Shown here piece by piece: positions 13,024 to 16,908 of a stretch of DNA of 16,908 nucleotides. The notes under the pieces are model-generated. The model did not search any database, was not told where the DNA came from, and was given only the letters and a program-made list of their open reading frames with translations. Numbering within the stretch: position 1 is the first letter of the stretch; each line of letters begins with the position of its first letter. Origin of the DNA: Deltaproteobacteria bacterium (lineage in GTDB: Bacteria > Desulfobacterota > DSM-4660 > Desulfatiglandales > HGW-15). The stretch spans positions 1-16,908 of the forward strand of contig JAFDHB010000080.1 in the NCBI GenBank assembly GCA_019308985.1. Direction: 5' to 3'. The position numbers and the translations under genes were made by a program.

Positions 13024-15102
13024 TTATGAATAGGTTATCTTAAACTTGTTCTGCATGTATTCCAGATATTCATTGCCACATTGGACATTCAGTACCCATG
13101 CCTGATACTGCTTTTCATGGGGAATCTTGTTCGCTTTGACATACTCGAAGGGATAACACATTACCGGGACTTTCTCGGTGTAGTACTGCTTCGTCAATTT
13201 CCCGATTGCAGTGGATAGAATATCCCAGGGTGATTCAGGATTGATAACAAATATCTTGATTCCGTTGAGCAGTTCTGAGAGATTTAGGCCCAAATCAGAC
13301 TGATTTGCAAGGAGTATGGCATACAGCTCATTTGCCTTCAAAAGTGAATAAACTTTGTATTCCCTCCGGAAGCCTGACCGAGCATAGTCTTCTTCAAGGG
13401 TTCCCCCTTCTCCATTCAATCCCAATGCCTCCATTAACAAGCCCCCAGAGTGATGGTCATAGAATCGCTCCAGCTCCCACAGCTCGCCCTTTGAACTCTC
13501 TTTGAGGACCCATTCGTCCGGTAGACGGGCGCCGAGGGAAAGGCTGGTATAGGGAAGATATGAAAAAAGGTCCATTGAGCATCCCTTGGGCTTCTTCAGG
13601 GACCTTGAAAAACCTCCAAAGACCAGGTTTGGAAACCTGTTTTCGGGCCTAAAGTAACACATCACATAATTCATGTTGGAAGAGGGAAGGCGATACATGT
13701 CATTGAGATAGTGCATGATCTGCCTTAAGACGAGAAAACCTGTCCGCTTTTGATCAAGGGGCAATGCAGCATGGTGGTGTATCATCCATGCCTTTTCGTA
13801 GGCCCTGATCATGGAGATGTGGCCGTAAATCTTCCCGTTCCTCTGGTAGGTAAAGTGCCTGGCGATTCCAGGATTGTCCTGATAGAGTTTCCTATAGGTG
13901 TCTTTGAATCTTTCCTTATAAGCTTGTATCAACCGATATTTCTTGGGGTAAATAAAACCTGTGTTGAAAAAGAACTCCCATAGGGAGTTCATGTCCACCC
14001 TGCTGGATATGTAGGCATGAGGATCCAAAGCGCTGGTCAATATGTGGGTGAGTCTGCTGTAAGCGATGATGTCCATGTCAAGGACACTGATCCCGCAGCG
14101 AACCCCCTTTTCATCCCCTGGCATTCGGTAGATGACCTGAGCCTCGCAAGATATCGCCGAGGCGCCCTGGAAGTCTATCTCCATTTTGGGAATAATCATG
14201 CCCGGGACAAGTACAGCATCGTCAGGGGCCTCGTACACCGAAAACCCGGAAGTGGAAATGTCATCCACCGCCATCTGAACCTGCTTCGATAAAAGGGGAT
14301 GCTCAAATATCAGCGTGGGCGTTGGGGTCAACCTCTGTCTGAGGTTTCGAATCTGCTTCTTCCTGAACCGTTTTATCTCGGTCTCCAGGGGAGAGAGGAT
14401 GATTTCCCCCTGCTTTGATCCAAGTTCATGACGGATACACCTGCAATTTCCGGAGAAGATCACCTGCTCGCTGCGCTTCAGACTTATGCTAACAGGGACA
14501 TCGGAGTTAAGCCAGTGGAAAGAACAACTTGAAGCAGGCCGAACTCGAACCCTAAATCCCGTAGGGCTGAAGTCCAACAGTTTTCCTGTGGCATGGAATC
14601 CGTTTTGTATGACTTCGGCCGTGATCCCGTCGCATTTGTAACGCCTTGTTTGGCGCTGACCCAAGGCGCAGCCTTCAGAAGAAATCTTCACCTTAAGATA
14701 ATCCGTGGTTATCTCAAGCAAAGTCGCGGGAACGAGGGTCATGGAACGGCCATCATCAATGACAAGGTAAAGGAACCTGTAGATCTCCACGTCCGTCCCC
14801 GAAGTGTCCCTTTTGTCCCACATGCACGTGACCTTGTTCCCAGAGCATGGCTTGGGATAGGCTCTCAGGAGGATGCTTTCTTCATATCGCGGGTGACGGA
14901 GAAGGACGTAGAGATATCCATCCCTAAAATGGATATGATTTACGTAATTGATCACCTCTTCCTTGGTCACCGAGAGGGAATTCTCTGCGGCCTGGATAAG
15001 ATCCTGGTGTTGGAAGAGCCAGGGAGGAACCTGGGAGGTCCCGGAGAGGGGGCTTGTGGATCCCAAGCGTGTTCGGTTTATTATTTGGCCCTTGTCTTCC
15101 AA
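13024..15102 (-). CDS. Double PilZ domain protein with C-terminal GNAT-like acyltransferase domain
   Basis: Residues 1-145 form an unassigned N-terminal region. Residues about 148-250 form a PilZ domain with RQTRR (150-154, RxxxR) and DFSPTG (177-182, DxSxxG), the two c-di-GMP-contacting motifs. Residues about 258-355 look like a second PilZ-like domain, with DISTSG at 281-286 but no clean RxxxR. Residues about 370-692 resemble the GNAT-type acyltransferase domain found fused to PilZ in Desulfobacterota (HISMIRAYEKAWMIHHHAAL, NYVMCYFRPENRFPNLVFGGF). c-di-GMP-controlled acylation of a protein or envelope substrate is therefore plausible, but no substrate is known. The protein is soluble. The start is TTG at 15102 with GGGGAG 3-4 nt upstream; the only upstream ATG runs into a stop. 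A sigma-54-like promoter (15210-15225) and tandem palindromes (15395-15434) precede it. Confidence 0.8.
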   Translation of the reverse strand: MEDKGQIINRTRLGSTSPLSGTSQVPPWLFQHQDLIQAAENSLSVTKEEVINYVNHIHFRDGYLYVLLRHPRYEESILLRAYPKPCSGNKVTCMWDKRDTSGTDVEIYRFLYLVIDDGRSMTLVPATLLEITTDYLKVKISSEGCALGQRQTRRYKCDGITAEVIQNGFHATGKLLDFSPTGFRVRVRPASSCSFHWLNSDVPVSISLKRSEQVIFSGNCRCIRHELGSKQGEIILSPLETEIKRFRKKQIRNLRQRLTPTPTLIFEHPLLSKQVQMAVDDISTSGFSVYEAPDDAVLVPGMIIPKMEIDFQGASAISCEAQVIYRMPGDEKGVRCGISVLDMDIIAYSRLTHILTSALDPHAYISSRVDMNSLWEFFFNTGFIYPKKYRLIQAYKERFKDTYRKLYQDNPGIARHFTYQRNGKIYGHISMIRAYEKAWMIHHHAALPLDQKRTGFLVLRQIMHYLNDMYRLPSSNMNYVMCYFRPENRFPNLVFGGFSRSLKKPKGCSMDLFSYLPYTSLSLGARLPDEWVLKESSKGELWELERFYDHHSGGLLMEALGLNGEGGTLEEDYARSGFRREYKVYSLLKANELYAILLANQSDLGLNLSELLNGIKIFVINPESPWDILSTAIGKLTKQYYTEKVPVMCYPFEYVKANKIPHEKQYQAWVLNVQCGNEYLEYMQNKFKITYS

Positions 15103-15209
15103 TTGCTCCCCTTCTCAAGGCATTAAGGTTTCTTGAGTCTGGCTCACGGATAGGGGGTGTTAAGCGATCTGAGCCTCGTTGGTGCTACCAGATTGTGTCA
15201 CTAGTGTAT

Positions 15210-15225
15210 TTCAATATCTGTGCCA
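15210..15225 (-). promoter_or_regulatory. Sigma-54-type (-24/-12) promoter of the PilZ-GNAT gene
   Basis: On the minus strand the sequence reads CTGGCACAGATATTGAAA: TGGCAC at 15220-15225 and TTGAA at 15210-15214 with a 5-nt spacer. This has the same -24 hexamer, spacing and -12 variant as the element at 7490-7505. Transcription would start near 15199, about 97 nt before the TTG start codon at 15102. Confidence 0.65.
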
Positions 15226-15394
15226 GATCCTGAGAGTTCTCGGCGTGGCCCCCCTCCGGGGCATAAACCCACGCCAATTCCTTCTTCTTAACTCATTGTT
15301 TTCATAGGACTTTGGTAAGACTAATTCTTTTTGATAAAAATTTCAAGCAATTAATGCTTATGAACCCGGCGGGACCGGGGAGGAAGGAGTGTTT

Positions 15395-15434
15395 TGCACA
15401 AAATTTTGTGCATCAATGCACAAAATTTTGTGCA
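15395..15434 (-). promoter_or_regulatory. Tandem perfect palindromes, candidate enhancer-binding sites (locus 2)
   Basis: TGCACAAAATTTTGTGCA occurs twice (15395-15412 and 15417-15434), each a perfect 18-bp palindrome, with centres 22 bp apart. They match the TGCACAA-N4-TTGTGCA sites at 7655-7692 and lie about 170 bp upstream of the sigma-54-like promoter of the PilZ-GNAT gene. The remainder of the 15103-15485 gap holds that promoter, a GGCGTGG / CCACGCC inverted repeat (15242-15275) and an AT-rich stretch near 15320-15360 that could bend DNA. Confidence 0.72.
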
Positions 15435-15485
15435 TTTCCGAATAGCGGGACCCTGTGGGGCAGGTGCGGGCCAGGCAACCCCCAC

Positions 15486-16865
15486 TCAGGGCCTTTTCTG
15501 TCTCAGGGGGGAATTGTTGCCGCTGACGCCTGAGCCGCCTGTGGCATTCCACACATGGGGGATCTCTCTTTGTGGTAGTTGAGACCTGATCTCCCCCCGC
15601 AATAGAAGGCCGACTCCCAGGATCCTTCCCTTGAAGCTCATGATAACATACCCGTCTTCCACCCCCAGATCCGCTTTTAGGGACCCTTGCTCCAGCAAGG
15701 CCACGAGCTGCTCCCTTTTCAGATCGATCCTGGCCCTTGAGGCCCCGTGGCCGAAGAATCGGATCATTCGGGTCGAGGGTTTGATGAAGTTCCCGATAAC
15801 CTGGAAGGCCCTCATTCCGACCATGGACACCCTGAGTCGAAAGGCACTGTCCAGGTGATCAGATCTCCTCATGAGCCAAAGGCTCTTCCCCTTCTTGAAC
15901 AGGAGATATGGATCAAAGGAGGAGAGAGGAATTCCAAAACGCTCGGCCACCGAGCCGAAGATGGAGTCCCTGGCATCACCTTCCAGCAATTCTGGCCATG
16001 AAGAATCCGACGGAGTTGACTTGGTGCGGGTAGAACCTGGCAGCTTTTTGGATTTCCCTGTCATATTTTTCCTTTCCCCATTGGGCAAGCCCCTTTTCGT
16101 GCCTGATATCCGTTTCTATGGGCAAGAGTCTGGCATTCCTATTCTCCAGAAGGTACTGCACGACCGCCTCATTTTCTTCGGGATCATAGGTGCAGGTGGA
16201 ATAGAGCACCTGCCCCCCCTCCTTTAACAGGTCGAATGCCCGGGTTATGATCCTCTTCTGCAGATCGGGGAGTTTACTCTTCCTCTTCGTTATGACATAC
16301 CTGCTCCTGGAATGAGAGGAGCGAAACCTCCCCTCCCCTGAGCAGGGCACATCCGCCAGTATGCGGTCAAAGACCACCCTCTTGGGGAATTCCTGGGCCT
16401 GATAACTCGTACACCAAGCCTGCTGAGGGTATGGCCCAGGGGAACATGCCGGCTGGAGTAGAGCTCGTTTGCGACTATCAGCCCTGTGTTGTTCATTATT
16501 TCCGCCATTTGTGCTGTTTTTCCGCCCGGGGCAGCACACATATCAAGAACAAGGGCCTCCTTTCCAGGCACAAGAATGATGGGTGCGAGACATGAAGTGA
16601 GGGCCTGGGGGTGAAAATACCCCATGGCATACTCGAAGAGCTTTCCCGGGAACTCCAAGCCCGAGGCGAAATAGAACCCCTCATATCTTGGCGAAGCCCT
16701 TTTGAGTTGGATTCCCTTATCCTGCAACATGACCAAGAGGGATCCTGTCTCAATCCTGAGGCGATTCACCCTGATGTGCACGGGTAAGGGTGCGTGAAGG
16801 CTTTCCACAAAGGAGGGAAAATCCGGTATGATGTCCTGGTATCGGTCAAAGGAACGAAAGGTCAT
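15486..16865 (-). pseudogene. NOL1/NOP2/Sun-family RNA (cytosine-5) methyltransferase, twice frameshifted
   Basis: Three overlapping frames together make a complete RsmF-like protein. Frame one (16865 to about 16405) gives the N-terminal domain and SAM site (LVLDMCAAPGGKTAQMAEIM, then LGHTLSRLGV). Frame two (about 16405 to 15990) gives the catalytic core: TSYQAQEFPKRVVFDRILADVPCSGEGRF, with the motif IV cysteine, and LYSTCTYDPEENEAVV, with the motif VI cysteine. It ends with FYPHQVNSVGFFMARI and then a TGA at 15976. Frame three (about 16000 to 15486), in the same register as frame one, gives the C-terminal RNA-binding (PUA-like) region: WPELLEGDARD, then MIRFFGHGASRARIDLKREQ and DGYVIMSFKGRILGVGLLL. 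Such enzymes methylate rRNA or tRNA. At both junctions residues expected from the family are missing, so small deletions seem likely. It could be a decaying gene or an assembly or sequencing error; the conserved motifs are otherwise intact. Confidence 0.75.
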
Positions 16866-16908
16866 GACCTAGAACATCCCCGTGACCCCGTGACAAGATC
16901 ATGCCCCT

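Noticed and set aside
15395..15434. CRISPR or intrinsic terminator
   Set aside because: There are only two units, with a 4-nt spacer, and no U-tract after a GC-rich stem; the placement relative to a promoter fits an operator better.
15976..16005. Programmed +1 frameshift at AGG-TGA joining methyltransferase core and C-terminal domain
   Set aside because: The C-terminal frame already shows family-like residues upstream of the TGA and a linker seems missing, and a second shift exists at about 16405; deletions or errors are simpler.

Overview
The window reads as chromosomal core sequence from a Gram-negative anaerobe-like bacterium, most probably a member of the Desulfobacterota (former Deltaproteobacteria). 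This is inferred from gene content: a hemA / CcsA-HemX / precorrin-2 dehydrogenase cluster, an archaeal-style MoaC next to a short MoaE, cNMP-PilZ, FHA-GAF and PilZ-acyltransferase proteins, and sigma-54-type promoters. No tRNA, rRNA, CRISPR array, insertion sequence or phage gene was seen. Every convincing gene lies on the minus strand, so the window is described below from high to low coordinates, in the direction of transcription.

16865-15486: a NOL1/NOP2/Sun-family RNA cytosine methyltransferase whose reading frame is broken twice; the two shifts compensate each other. 15485-15103: a regulatory region with two tandem 18-bp palindromes and a -24/-12 (sigma-54-like) promoter, leading into a 692-residue protein with two PilZ domains and a probable GNAT acyltransferase domain (15102-13024). 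13023-12692: a non-coding gap with a good sigma-70-type promoter for the next transcription unit. 12691-7753: a likely operon encoding a radical SAM protein, precorrin-2 dehydrogenase/ferrochelatase, a CcsA/HemX-type membrane protein, glutamyl-tRNA reductase (hemA), MoaE and MoaC. It links tetrapyrrole (siroheme/heme, cytochrome c) and molybdenum cofactor synthesis.

7752-7394: a second regulatory region built like the first, with two tandem TGCACAA-N4-TTGTGCA palindromes about 150 bp upstream of a CTGGCAC-N5-TTGAA promoter. It drives an FHA-GAF signalling protein (7393-6494). 6234-4094: a Tat-exported lipoprotein M48 metalloprotease with TPRs and a DUF1624/YeiB-like membrane acyltransferase. 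3927-1653: a cNMP-binding + PilZ protein, an XRE-cupin regulator, and an exported bifunctional-nuclease-domain + PDZ protein. 1592-1401: a roughly 190-nt rod-like inverted-repeat element whose folding and size resemble 6S RNA. 1278-130: an MFS transporter.

The most interesting signal is the pair of near-identical regulatory modules in front of the FHA-GAF and PilZ-acyltransferase genes. They share the same palindrome, in tandem, with two-helical-turn spacing, and the same -24/-12 element at almost the same distance. They suggest a small regulon under one sigma-54 enhancer-binding protein that is not encoded in this window. The 6S-like RNA and the doubly frameshifted methyltransferase come next.
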